From positions 1 to 33,245 of the forward strand of contig CAZFHP010000014.1 of the NCBI GenBank assembly GCA_964519365.1: a DNA stretch of 33,245 nucleotides, given 5' to 3'. Within the stretch, counting starts at the first letter, position 1. Each line of letters opens with the position of its first letter. The position numbers and the translations under genes are program-made. The notes beneath the pieces were generated by a model. The model was not told the DNA's origin, searched no databases, and was given only the letters and a program-made list of their open reading frames with translations. Shown here piece after piece: positions 17,798 through 24,725 of this stretch. Source of the DNA: CAZFHP01 sp964519365. GTDB taxonomy: Bacteria > Babelota > Babeliae > Babelales > RVW-14.

Positions 17798-18349
17798 ATG
17801 GCTGAAGAGAAAAATAAAAAGACCTTGCGTCCAAAACATAAACAAACTTCTGTTGACGAGTATTCAGAGGCAGTTGTTAATGTTCGTCGGGTTGCAAAAG
17901 TTATAAAAGGTGGAAGACGGTTTGCATTTTCTGCTCTGGTTGTTGTTGGCGATAAAAAGGGAAATGTTGGTATTGCTTTGGGTAAAAGCCGTGAAGCTTC
18001 ATCGGCTATTTCTAAAGCATTAAAACGAGCAAGAAAAAGTATGATTTCTGTTCCTTTTTATAAAACAACAATTCCGTTTACGGTAGAGGGTCGGCATGGT
18101 GCAAGTCATGTGTTAATTCGTTCTGCTTCAAAAGGTACTGGAATAATTGCAGGTGGAGCCGTAAGAACCGTTTTGGAATCTCTTGGGGTACGTGATGTTC
18201 TTGCAAAATCGCTTGGCTCACCAAATGCTCAAAATGTTGTAAAGGCAACATTTGATGCTCTTAAAAAATTACAGTCGGCGAAACGGTTGGCAAGCATGAG
18301 AGGAAAAACGTTACAAGAAATATTTGGAGACAAAAATGCTGCGGCTTAA
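17798..18349 (+). CDS. rpsE: Small ribosomal subunit protein S5
   Basis: 30S protein at the decoding and mRNA entry region, 183 residues. It has a lysine-rich N-terminal tail (about 1-25), the double-stranded RNA-binding domain with VAKVIKGGRRFAFSALVVVGD, and the C-terminal GTGIIAGGAVRTVLESLGVRD-type segment. Its last 14 bases overlap the rplO start. In the usual spc order rpmD (L30) lies between these two genes; here there is no room for it. Confidence 0.97.
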   Translation: MAEEKNKKTLRPKHKQTSVDEYSEAVVNVRRVAKVIKGGRRFAFSALVVVGDKKGNVGIALGKSREASSAISKALKRARKSMISVPFYKTTIPFTVEGRHGASHVLIRSASKGTGIIAGGAVRTVLESLGVRDVLAKSLGSPNAQNVVKATFDALKKLQSAKRLASMRGKTLQEIFGDKNAAA

Positions 18350-18806
18350 TACGTTAGAATCAATTACGAAGAAAAGAAAACGCGTTGGAAGAGGTGGTAG
18401 CCGAGGTGGGCAATCTGGCAAGGGGCATAAAGGGCAAAAATCTCGGTCTGGTGCACCTGGCGAATTAAAACCATTTTTTGAAGGTGGACAAATGCCTTTG
18501 TCTCGACGACTTCCTCGTCGAGGTTTTACCAATAGGTTTAAAAAGGAATTTGTTGTGATTAACACACAAGAACTAGACAGAGCTTTTGCTTCAGGAGACA
18601 CCGTCGATAGAGATGCATTACAGGCAAAAGGTTTTCTTAAAGGCAAGAAAAAGTTTAGTGTTAAAATTTTGGGCAAGGGAGGTTTAACCAAAAAGTTAAC
18701 AGTGACGGCTGATGCATTTAGCAAGTCAGCAATTCAAATTATTGAGAAAGCAGAAGGTGTGGCACGATTGACTAAGGAGATGAGTAGTGGTGGTATTACT
18801 TCATAA
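18336..18806 (+). CDS. rplO: Large ribosomal subunit protein L15
   Basis: Late-assembly 50S protein. Started at the ATG at 18336 it has 156 residues; an in-frame TTG at 18324 is not needed, and GGAG near 18326 serves the ATG. The N-terminal glycine-rich basic region reads RVGRGGSRGGQSGKGHKGQ, then GGQMPLSRRLPRRGF, all typical. The end overlaps secY by 20 bases, and AAGGAGA at 18774-18780 inside this gene is the secY ribosome binding site. Confidence 0.95.
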   Translation: MLRLNTLESITKKRKRVGRGGSRGGQSGKGHKGQKSRSGAPGELKPFFEGGQMPLSRRLPRRGFTNRFKKEFVVINTQELDRAFASGDTVDRDALQAKGFLKGKKKFSVKILGKGGLTKKLTVTADAFSKSAIQIIEKAEGVARLTKEMSSGGITS

Positions 18807-20103
18807 TTTTAAAAATATCTTTGTTGTTGAAGAGTTAAGAAAGAAGTTATTTTTTACGTTGTGTATTTTTGCTGTGTATCGGTTTGGGGTACATGTTCCC
18901 ATTCCCGGAGTTGATGTTGTTGCATTAAAGAATTTCTTTGCCAGCGCCGGAACTGGGTTGCTTTCTTACTTGGATCTCTTTTCTGGTGGCGCATTGCAGC
19001 GGTTTGCAATATTTTCTTTAGGAATGTCGCCATATATTAGTGCATCTATTATGATGCAACTATTGACCGTTATGATTCCTTCTTTTGAGCAACTATCCAA
19101 AGAAGGTGAATATGGTCGTAGAATTATCGGGCAATATACACGTTATTTAACGCTAGGTATTAGTTTTATTCAAGGACTTGGGATTGCTGTCTATATTGAA
19201 CGGCAGCCAGGGCTTGTTACCAATCCTGGATGGTCTTTTCGTTTGCCAGCGGTGTTAATTTTAAGTGTTGGAGCTCTATTTATTATGTGGCTTGGTGAGC
19301 AAATTAATACGCATGGGCTTGGAAATGGAAGTTCGATGATTATTTTTGCTGGTATTGTTGCGCGGTTTCCAAATGCGATAATGCGTATTGTGAAAAATAT
19401 TCGTTTGGGACAAACAGATTTTTTGATGATTGGTTTGTTGTTGATTATAACGATTGCGCTTATAGCGAGTATCGTCTTTTTGGAAAAAGGCGAGCGGAAA
19501 GTGCCTGTTCAATATGCTAAACGTGTTATTGGAAATAAGATGTATGGAGGGCAGAGTTCATATATCCCATTAAAGCTTAATCCGTCGGGTGTTGTTCCGG
19601 TGATTTTCGCGAGTGCTATTCTTGGTATGCCATTAACGATAGCTGGTATGATTGCTACTAAATGGCCGGCAGCCCAGACTGTCATAATGAATTGGTTTGG
19701 TTATGGAACAGCGTTTTATAATGTTCTTAATGCTGGGCTTATTATATTCTTTGCTTTTTTCTATACGGCGATTATTTTCAATCCAGTTGAGCTTGCTGAT
19801 AATATTAGAAAGTCGGGAGGGTTTATTCCTGGCATACGACCAGGTAAAAAGACGGCTGAATTTTTTGATTATCTTTTGACCCGTATTGGTTTGCCTGGGG
19901 CTATGTATTTAGCAATATTGGCTATTTTACCAAGAACAATTCAGTATGCCTTGAATTTTCCTACGATGTGTGATGGTGTTAGCCTTTTGATTGTTATTGG
20001 GGTTGCGCTTGATACTTCGGCTCGTTTAGAGTCACATTTGATTGAAAGAAAATATGAAGGCTTTTTGTCAACAGGAAGAATGAAAACACGATGGGGAAGA
20101 TAG
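18787..20103 (+). CDS. secY: Protein translocase channel subunit SecY
   Basis: Central pore of the Sec translocon in the inner membrane, 438 residues with about ten membrane segments. Recognisable parts are YRFGVHVPIPG after the first segment, the plug region with LSYLDLFSGGALQRFAIFSLGM, SPYISASIMMQLLT, the cytoplasmic loop ERKVPVQYAKRVIG, the PLKLNPSGVVPVIFA motif and GGFIPGIRPGK. The GTG start at 18787 follows AAGGAGA by six bases. It will serve the signal-peptide proteins at the 3' end of the window. The usual adk gene does not follow; map comes after 21 bases. Confidence 0.97.
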   Translation: MVVLLHNFKNIFVVEELRKKLFFTLCIFAVYRFGVHVPIPGVDVVALKNFFASAGTGLLSYLDLFSGGALQRFAIFSLGMSPYISASIMMQLLTVMIPSFEQLSKEGEYGRRIIGQYTRYLTLGISFIQGLGIAVYIERQPGLVTNPGWSFRLPAVLILSVGALFIMWLGEQINTHGLGNGSSMIIFAGIVARFPNAIMRIVKNIRLGQTDFLMIGLLLIITIALIASIVFLEKGERKVPVQYAKRVIGNKMYGGQSSYIPLKLNPSGVVPVIFASAILGMPLTIAGMIATKWPAAQTVIMNWFGYGTAFYNVLNAGLIIFFAFFYTAIIFNPVELADNIRKSGGFIPGIRPGKKTAEFFDYLLTRIGLPGAMYLAILAILPRTIQYALNFPTMCDGVSLLIVIGVALDTSARLESHLIERKYEGFLSTGRMKTRWGR

Positions 20104-20124
20104 GTTTATTTTTTATTTGGAAAT

Positions 20125-20880
20125 ATGTCGAAAATAATAATAAAAAATAAAATAGCAATTGAAAAGATGCGTTTTGCAGGTAAAGCGCTCGCCCGGATTA
20201 TGGAAGAAATTAAATCCTTGATGGTTCCTGGGGTAAGCACATGGGAATTGGATGCTTTTTTTGAAAAGAAAATGCGATCTGCTGGCTTGATCCCTATGTG
20301 TAAGGGGTATGCTGGGTATAAGCATGCAACGTGTATATCATTGAACGATGTTATTGTTCATGGGATTCCATCAAAAGAAATAGTTTTAAAATCTGGAGAT
20401 TTTGTTAAAATAGATGTTGTAGGTGCTTACAAAAATTATTGTGCCGACATTGCTCGATACTTTTTTGTTGGGGATGTACGGCCTATCGTAAAAAAAATAG
20501 CATCGGTTGCACAAAAGGCTTTGGATGGTGCTATAAGTATTATTAAGCCCGGTTTGAGGCTTTCAAGTGTATCTGCGACGATACAACAGGAAGTAGAAAA
20601 AGAGGGGTTTGGGGTTGTGCGAGATTTTGCTGGACATGGAATAGGAAAGAGTATTCATGAAGCGCCGGAGATTCCTAATTATGGACAAGCCCATCAGGGG
20701 CCGGTGTTGCTGGCTGGAATGACATTAGCTATTGAACCAATGATTACTCAAAATCGATATGATGTTCAAGTTATGGATGATGGATGGACGGCAAAGACAG
20801 TTGATGGTGGGTTGGCTGCACATGTTGAAGATACGATTGTTGTTACTCAAAATAGTGTTGAAATTCTTACAAGAATGTGA
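20125..20880 (+). CDS. map: Methionine aminopeptidase, type I
   Basis: Cytoplasmic metalloenzyme that removes the N-terminal methionine from new proteins. It has 251 residues, normal for type Ia. Metal ligands are Asp97, Asp108, His171, Glu204 and Glu235, seen in KIDVVG, CADIAR, GHGIG, AIEPM and HVEDT. His79 in IVHGIP and His178 match the substrate-binding histidines. No strong ribosome binding site precedes the ATG (only TTGGAAAT), so translation may depend on secY. The stop overlaps the infA start. Confidence 0.96.
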   Translation: MSKIIIKNKIAIEKMRFAGKALARIMEEIKSLMVPGVSTWELDAFFEKKMRSAGLIPMCKGYAGYKHATCISLNDVIVHGIPSKEIVLKSGDFVKIDVVGAYKNYCADIARYFFVGDVRPIVKKIASVAQKALDGAISIIKPGLRLSSVSATIQQEVEKEGFGVVRDFAGHGIGKSIHEAPEIPNYGQAHQGPVLLAGMTLAIEPMITQNRYDVQVMDDGWTAKTVDGGLAAHVEDTIVVTQNSVEILTRM

Positions 20881-21113
20881 TGATTATGAAAAAAAAAGGT
20901 GATGTTATTGTCATGGATGGCGTTGTTGAAAAAGCTTTGCCAAATGCAGTGTTTCAGGTAAAGTTGATCGAAGGGGAGCATGTTATTTTAGCACATGTTT
21001 CTGGAAAAATGCGGATGCATTATATTCGTCTATTGCCTGGAGACAAAGTTGCAGTAGAATTGTCACCGTATGATTTGTCGAAGGGTAGAATTATTTCACG
21101 TTATAGAACATAA
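20880..21113 (+). CDS. infA: Translation initiation factor IF-1
   Basis: OB-fold factor that occupies the A site during initiation. It shows VVEKALPNAVFQVKL, HVSGKMRMHYIRLLPGDKVAVELSPYDLSKGRII-type core sequence, nearly consensus. Started at 20880 it has 77 residues. The last base of the map stop is the first base of this ATG, which suggests coupling. A second ATG at 20886 gives 75 residues and fits the usual N-terminus equally well; no clear ribosome binding site decides between them. Confidence 0.94.
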   Translation: MIMKKKGDVIVMDGVVEKALPNAVFQVKLIEGEHVILAHVSGKMRMHYIRLLPGDKVAVELSPYDLSKGRIISRYRT

Positions 21114-21123
21114 AGAGAAGATT

Positions 21124-21240
21124 ATGAAAGTAAAAACATCTGTTAAGAAAATTTGTAGTGATTGTAAAATTATTAGACGGCATGGGGTTGTTCGTGTTTT
21201 GTGCAAAAAAGTTCCTCGGCATAAACAGCGACAGGGTTAA
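21124..21240 (+). CDS. rpmJ: Large ribosomal subunit protein L36, zinc type
   Basis: Very small 50S protein of 38 residues. The sequence begins MKVKTSVKKICSDCK and ends HKQRQG, the standard form. Zinc ligands are Cys11, Cys14, Cys27 and His33, all present, so this is the zinc-binding type. It lies 10 bases after infA with AAAGAGAAG as ribosome binding site and starts the alpha-operon part of the cluster. Confidence 0.96.
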   Translation: MKVKTSVKKICSDCKIIRRHGVVRVLCKKVPRHKQRQG

Positions 21241-21291
21241 AGAAGTTAAAACGTTTGTATCGTTATGTTATTTTATTATAGAGGTTGATTA

Positions 21292-21681
21292 ATGGCTCGT
21301 ATTGAGGGTGTCCTACTTCCAAAAGAAAAGCGTGTAGAAGTTGGTTTGACATATCTTTATGGTATTGGGTTGCCAACATCAAAAAATATTTTAGCAGAGA
21401 CTAAGATAAGCCCAGATGTTAGAATGAAAGATTTGACGCATGAACAAGTGGCTTCAATTCAAAAGTGCATTACTCGTAATTATAAAGTCGAAGGTGAGTT
21501 GCGCAAAGAAGTTACATTAAATATAAAACGGCTTCAAGAAATTGGATCATATAGAGGTCTAAGACATAAAAGATCGTTGCCGGTTCGGGGTCAACGAACA
21601 AAAACGAATGCACGAACTCGTAAAGGTCCAAAGCGTCCTGGCGGAGCTGTAGCGCTCAAAAAAGCAATTGCGAAGAAATAG
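21292..21681 (+). CDS. rpsM: Small ribosomal subunit protein S13
   Basis: 30S head protein that bridges to the 50S subunit and touches P-site tRNA. It has 129 residues. It begins MARIEGVLLPKEKRVEVGLTY, where many homologues have MARIAGVDIP. The middle has LRKEVTLNIKRLQEIGSYRGLRH-like sequence, and the tail has PVRGQRTKTNARTRKGP. AGAGGT precedes the ATG. Confidence 0.96.
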   Translation: MARIEGVLLPKEKRVEVGLTYLYGIGLPTSKNILAETKISPDVRMKDLTHEQVASIQKCITRNYKVEGELRKEVTLNIKRLQEIGSYRGLRHKRSLPVRGQRTKTNARTRKGPKRPGGAVALKKAIAKK

Positions 21682-21704
21682 TTTTTTTATAAACAAGGTT
21701 AATG

Positions 21705-22088
21705 ATGGCATATAAAAAAAGTAAGAAAAAGCATCTTAAAAATATAGACTCAGTTGTTGCACACGTGAAGTCTTCTTTTAATAATACGTTGGTTACTATT
21801 TCAACAACAAAAGGGGATGTTCTTTTGCGTGGAAGCTCTGGGCAGCTTGGTTTTAAAGGTGCGCGGAAAGGTACGCCGTTTGCGGCAACGCAAATTGCAA
21901 ATAAATTAGCAAAAGAATTAATAAGCCTTGGTGTTCGTATGGTTGAGGTTAACATGCAAGGGCCGGGCTCATCTCGGGATTCTGTTATTAGAGCTTTGCA
22001 ATCGTCTGGTTTGGCGATTACGCTCTTAAGAGATGTAACCCCTCTTCCTCACAATGGATGTCGAGCTCCGAAGAAAAGACGGGTGTAG
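21705..22088 (+). CDS. rpsK: Small ribosomal subunit protein S11
   Basis: 30S platform protein next to the Shine-Dalgarno helix. It has 127 residues from the second of two adjacent ATG codons. AAGG at 21695-21698 is spaced better for 21705 than for 21702. Conserved parts are HVKSSFNNTLVTISTTKGDV near the N-terminus, FKGARKGTPFAAT, GPGSSRDSVIRAL and the terminal HNGCRAPKKRRV, where the asparagine is the usual isoaspartate site. Confidence 0.97.
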   Translation: MAYKKSKKKHLKNIDSVVAHVKSSFNNTLVTISTTKGDVLLRGSSGQLGFKGARKGTPFAATQIANKLAKELISLGVRMVEVNMQGPGSSRDSVIRALQSSGLAITLLRDVTPLPHNGCRAPKKRRV

Positions 22089-22146
22089 TTTGTGTTAAGT
22101 TTTAATGGAAACAAATTAAAAGCATAACGAAGAGAACTAAAAGATT

Positions 22147-22770
22147 ATGGGAAAAAAATTATCTGGATGTAAAAAGTGCCGTCAAATTGGGGCTAAACTT
22201 TGCTCAAAAGGTCCGAAGTGTGTTATTGAAAAAAGAGCATCTTCTCCGGGGCAACATGGGAAAAAAATAGGCATAAAGAAAACATCAGAATATGGGAAGC
22301 AGCTTAAAGAAAAACAAAAAGTGAAGCTTTTGTATGGTGTTTTGGAAAGGCAATTTAGACGCTTTTTTGATATTGCCTCACAGCAAAAAGGTGTTACGGG
22401 GGAAGTATTGTTATGTACGCTTGAGCGTCGGTTAGATAACGTAATTTATCGATTAAAGATGGCAACATCTCGCGTGCAGGCACGACAAATGGTTACGCAT
22501 GGACATGTTTTTGTTAATGGCAGCCGTGTGGAGTCTCCATCATATATTGTAAACATTGATGATCTCATTTCTTTGTCAGAACGTTCATTGAAGAAAAAAG
22601 ATTTTTTAGAGCATGTTGTTGATAAAAGATTAAACATGGGGATTAGGGTTCCCGAGTGGTTGGAATTGAAGAAGAAAGAACGGAATGGGGTTATAGTTCG
22701 CCTTCCGATTCGTTCTGATATTACGGTTCCTATTGAAGAACATTTAATTGTTGAGTTGTATTCTAAATAA
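22147..22770 (+). CDS. rpsD: Small ribosomal subunit protein S4
   Basis: Initiates 30S body assembly; in E. coli it also represses the alpha operon. It has 207 residues. The N-terminal zinc-finger region holds Cys8, Cys11, Cys19 and Cys25 before SSPGQHGKK. Compared with usual four-cysteine S4 proteins the loop before the last cysteine is about five residues shorter, and one cysteine seems to have moved. The S4 RNA-binding domain follows near 98-160 (LERRLDNVIYRL, RQMVTHGHVFVNGSRV). Only a weak ribosome binding site is visible in the 58-base gap after rpsK. Confidence 0.96.
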   Translation: MGKKLSGCKKCRQIGAKLCSKGPKCVIEKRASSPGQHGKKIGIKKTSEYGKQLKEKQKVKLLYGVLERQFRRFFDIASQQKGVTGEVLLCTLERRLDNVIYRLKMATSRVQARQMVTHGHVFVNGSRVESPSYIVNIDDLISLSERSLKKKDFLEHVVDKRLNMGIRVPEWLELKKKERNGVIVRLPIRSDITVPIEEHLIVELYSK

Positions 22771-22790
22771 TAGTTTTTAAAGGGATCTGA

Positions 22791-23849
22791 ATGCAGAAGA
22801 ATTATGCGCCGTTAACACTTCCGAAATTGAAATGGGAAAAAAAGGGTTGTTCGCAATCGTTTGGTGAGCTCATTGTGCAACCGTTAGAGCCAGGTTTTGG
22901 GATAACATTGGGAAACGCCTTGCGACGAGTTATTTTGTCTTCGATTGAAGGTGTTGCCGTAACGTCAGTAATAATTAAAGGCGTTAACAATGAGTTCTCA
23001 TCTCTTAAAGGCGTCGTAGAAGATGTTTTGCATTTACTGCTTAATATTAAAGAGATTGTTGTCAAGAGTGAGACTGGCTTAGGTGGAAAAATGACCTTGT
23101 CTGCAAGCGGCGAAGGAAGTGTGACTGCAGGTCAAATTGAAGCAGACGAGCACCTTGAGGTGATTAATAAAGATCATGTTATTGCTAATCTGGCTCATGA
23201 TGGGGAATTTGAGGTTGAATTTTTTATTGAAGCTGGTCGTGGCTATTCGCCTGCGCAATGGCCAATTGGAACAGCGTTGCAACAAGATGGTCGTATTTAT
23301 TTAGACGCAATGTTTTCTCCAGTTAAAAATGTTGAGTATCATGTTGAAAAGACTCGTGTTGGGCAAGCTATTAACTATGATAAGTTGACAATGCGTATAC
23401 AAACAAATGGTGTTATTGCACCGCCTGAGATTGTTCATTATGGGACGTCTGTATTACGTACACAGCTTGAACACTTCTTAGCAGCAACAGAGATTCCGTT
23501 TAACGAGATATCTAAAGAATTGCAAGGAGAACAAGAAGAAGAAACAAGTAAGATAGATATTAAAGGACCAACAAAAGGCCTTCCTGTTGAGCTCTTTTTA
23601 AAACCCATTGATGAACTTGAGTTTTCTGTTAGAGCACACAATTGTCTTGTTGGCGCAGGGATAAAAAGAGTAATAGATCTTGTTAATCTCAACGATGAAG
23701 ATATCTTGAAGATCAAGAATTTTGGTCGTAAGTCATTGCGTGAAGTAAAAGAAATACTTACTGTTTTTGGTTTGCATCTTGGTATGAATGTAAAAGAATT
23801 GGATTTGAAAAAGGCTCTTCAACAACAAGAGGATGCGAAAAGATCATGA
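22791..23849 (+). CDS. rpoA: DNA-directed RNA polymerase subunit alpha
   Basis: Scaffold of RNA polymerase and contact point for upstream promoter DNA and activators. It has 352 residues, a little long. The N-terminal assembly domain has GFGITLGNALRRVILSS (36-52). A linker of about 240-275 is rich in Glu and Lys. The C-terminal domain has VRAHNCL with Arg281 (E. coli Arg265) and NFGRKSLREVKEIL, so DNA-contacting residues are kept. AAAGGGAT precedes the ATG. Its stop overlaps the rplQ start by four bases. Confidence 0.98.
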   Translation: MQKNYAPLTLPKLKWEKKGCSQSFGELIVQPLEPGFGITLGNALRRVILSSIEGVAVTSVIIKGVNNEFSSLKGVVEDVLHLLLNIKEIVVKSETGLGGKMTLSASGEGSVTAGQIEADEHLEVINKDHVIANLAHDGEFEVEFFIEAGRGYSPAQWPIGTALQQDGRIYLDAMFSPVKNVEYHVEKTRVGQAINYDKLTMRIQTNGVIAPPEIVHYGTSVLRTQLEHFLAATEIPFNEISKELQGEQEEETSKIDIKGPTKGLPVELFLKPIDELEFSVRAHNCLVGAGIKRVIDLVNLNDEDILKIKNFGRKSLREVKEILTVFGLHLGMNVKELDLKKALQQQEDAKRS

Positions 23850-24202
23850 ATCATCAAAAAGGTCGAAAGAAATTAAATAGAAAGACTGGTCATCGTACTG
23901 CTATGTTGCGAAATCAGATTATTCATTTTATTAATCACGGTTGTTTGCAAACAACAAAAGTTCGTGTCAAAGAAGTACAAAGATTGACAGAAAAGATCGT
24001 TACGATTTCTCGTAAAGGCTATGACTTTAATACAATCAGACGTGTTAAGCAGTTGTTGCCATATGACGACAATGCTGTTAAAAAGATGATCAAAGAAATT
24101 GCTCCAAAATATGCGGGGCGTCCTGGTGGGTATACCCGTGTTATTCCGTTGGGAAAAAGAGAAAGCGATACCGCTACAATTGCCCGTCTTGAATGGGTGT
24201 AG
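23846..24202 (+). CDS. rplQ: Large ribosomal subunit protein L17
   Basis: 50S protein near the tunnel exit, 118 residues. It shows GRKKLNRKTGHRTAMLRNQ at the N-terminus, HGCLQTTKVRVKEVQRLTEKIVT-like sequence in the middle, and the C-terminal YAGRPGGYTRVIPLGKRESD motif. It starts within the rpoA stop (ATGA) and is the last gene of the cluster. A strong terminator follows after 30 bases. Confidence 0.96.
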   Translation: MNHQKGRKKLNRKTGHRTAMLRNQIIHFINHGCLQTTKVRVKEVQRLTEKIVTISRKGYDFNTIRRVKQLLPYDDNAVKKMIKEIAPKYAGRPGGYTRVIPLGKRESDTATIARLEWV

Positions 24203-24232
24203 TAAAAATATAAAGCTATTATTGATGTTTTA

Positions 24233-24273
24233 AAAGCAGGCACGCGTGTAAACGCGTGCCTGCTTTAGTTTTT
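24233..24273 (+). terminator. Strong Rho-independent terminator of the ribosomal cluster
   Basis: A perfect 15-base-pair stem (24233-24247 with 24252-24266) closes on a GTAA loop and is followed by TAGTTTTT. It stands 30 bases after rplQ and should end transcription of the 18.5-kb cluster. Confidence 0.9.
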
Positions 24274-24725
24274 GGTGGGGGCAAATTTTTGTCTGAACCC
24301 AGGCTTCGCATAAAGCTTCCAGCCTACGCCCTACGTGGTTACGGTGGACAGGTCGCCGGGCACGGCCTTGCCTCAGAAGGGCTTCGCTCAGGGCGAACGG
24401 ATTTTAGAAACAGTCAGGGCGAACGAGCCTTCGAAGCAGGTTTGCCATAGGGCATTTTCGTTTAACTTGCTTAAGTCGAACTTGCGTTATCTTAAGTCCG
24501 GAGGTTTCCGGAGGGCGCAGGAGAGTAGCCCATTGCACAGGTGCCATTCAATTTCACGGTGATTAACGACAACTCTTCGCCCCCGGATCAAGTCCGGGGC
24601 AGGCTCCGCTGTGGGCGAATAGTCGAATTAATTTTAATTTTCGAACTTGCATTTATCAGACAATTCCCCCTTTTAATTTTTTCAAAACAATCTATGCTTG
24701 TCCTAAAAACTTAGGAGAAGTTCTC
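24274..24725. repeat. GC-rich intergenic repeat block and short AT-rich promoter region
   Basis: This stretch of about 450 bases has no credible gene. Two short open frames in it have no family resemblance and follow the GC-rich composition. It holds a 12-base direct repeat TCAGGGCGAACG (24388-24399, 24414-24425), a repeated TCGAACTTGC (24476-24485, 24641-24650), and a repeated CTTAAGTC. It also holds a palindrome at 24567-24625 and a 13-mer shared in inverted form with 130-142. The last 65 bases are AT-rich and must hold the promoter of the next gene; I see no convincing -35/-10 pair. Confidence 0.55.
24567..24625. repeat. REP-like nested palindrome
   Basis: CCCCGGA (24581-24587) pairs with TCCGGGG (24593-24599) around TCAAG. 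Outside this, TTCGC pairs with GCGAA (ending at 24619), and CGAC (24567-24570) pairs with GTCG (24622-24625). The inner palindrome resembles intergenic palindromes found many times in other bacterial genomes. No T-rich tail follows on the plus strand, so a terminator role is less likely. Confidence 0.45.

Noticed and set aside
24256..24562. Two overlapping short plus-strand frames after the ribosomal terminator
   Set aside because: They arise in the GC-rich repeat block, lack ribosome binding sites and resemble no protein; the first begins inside the terminator hairpin.
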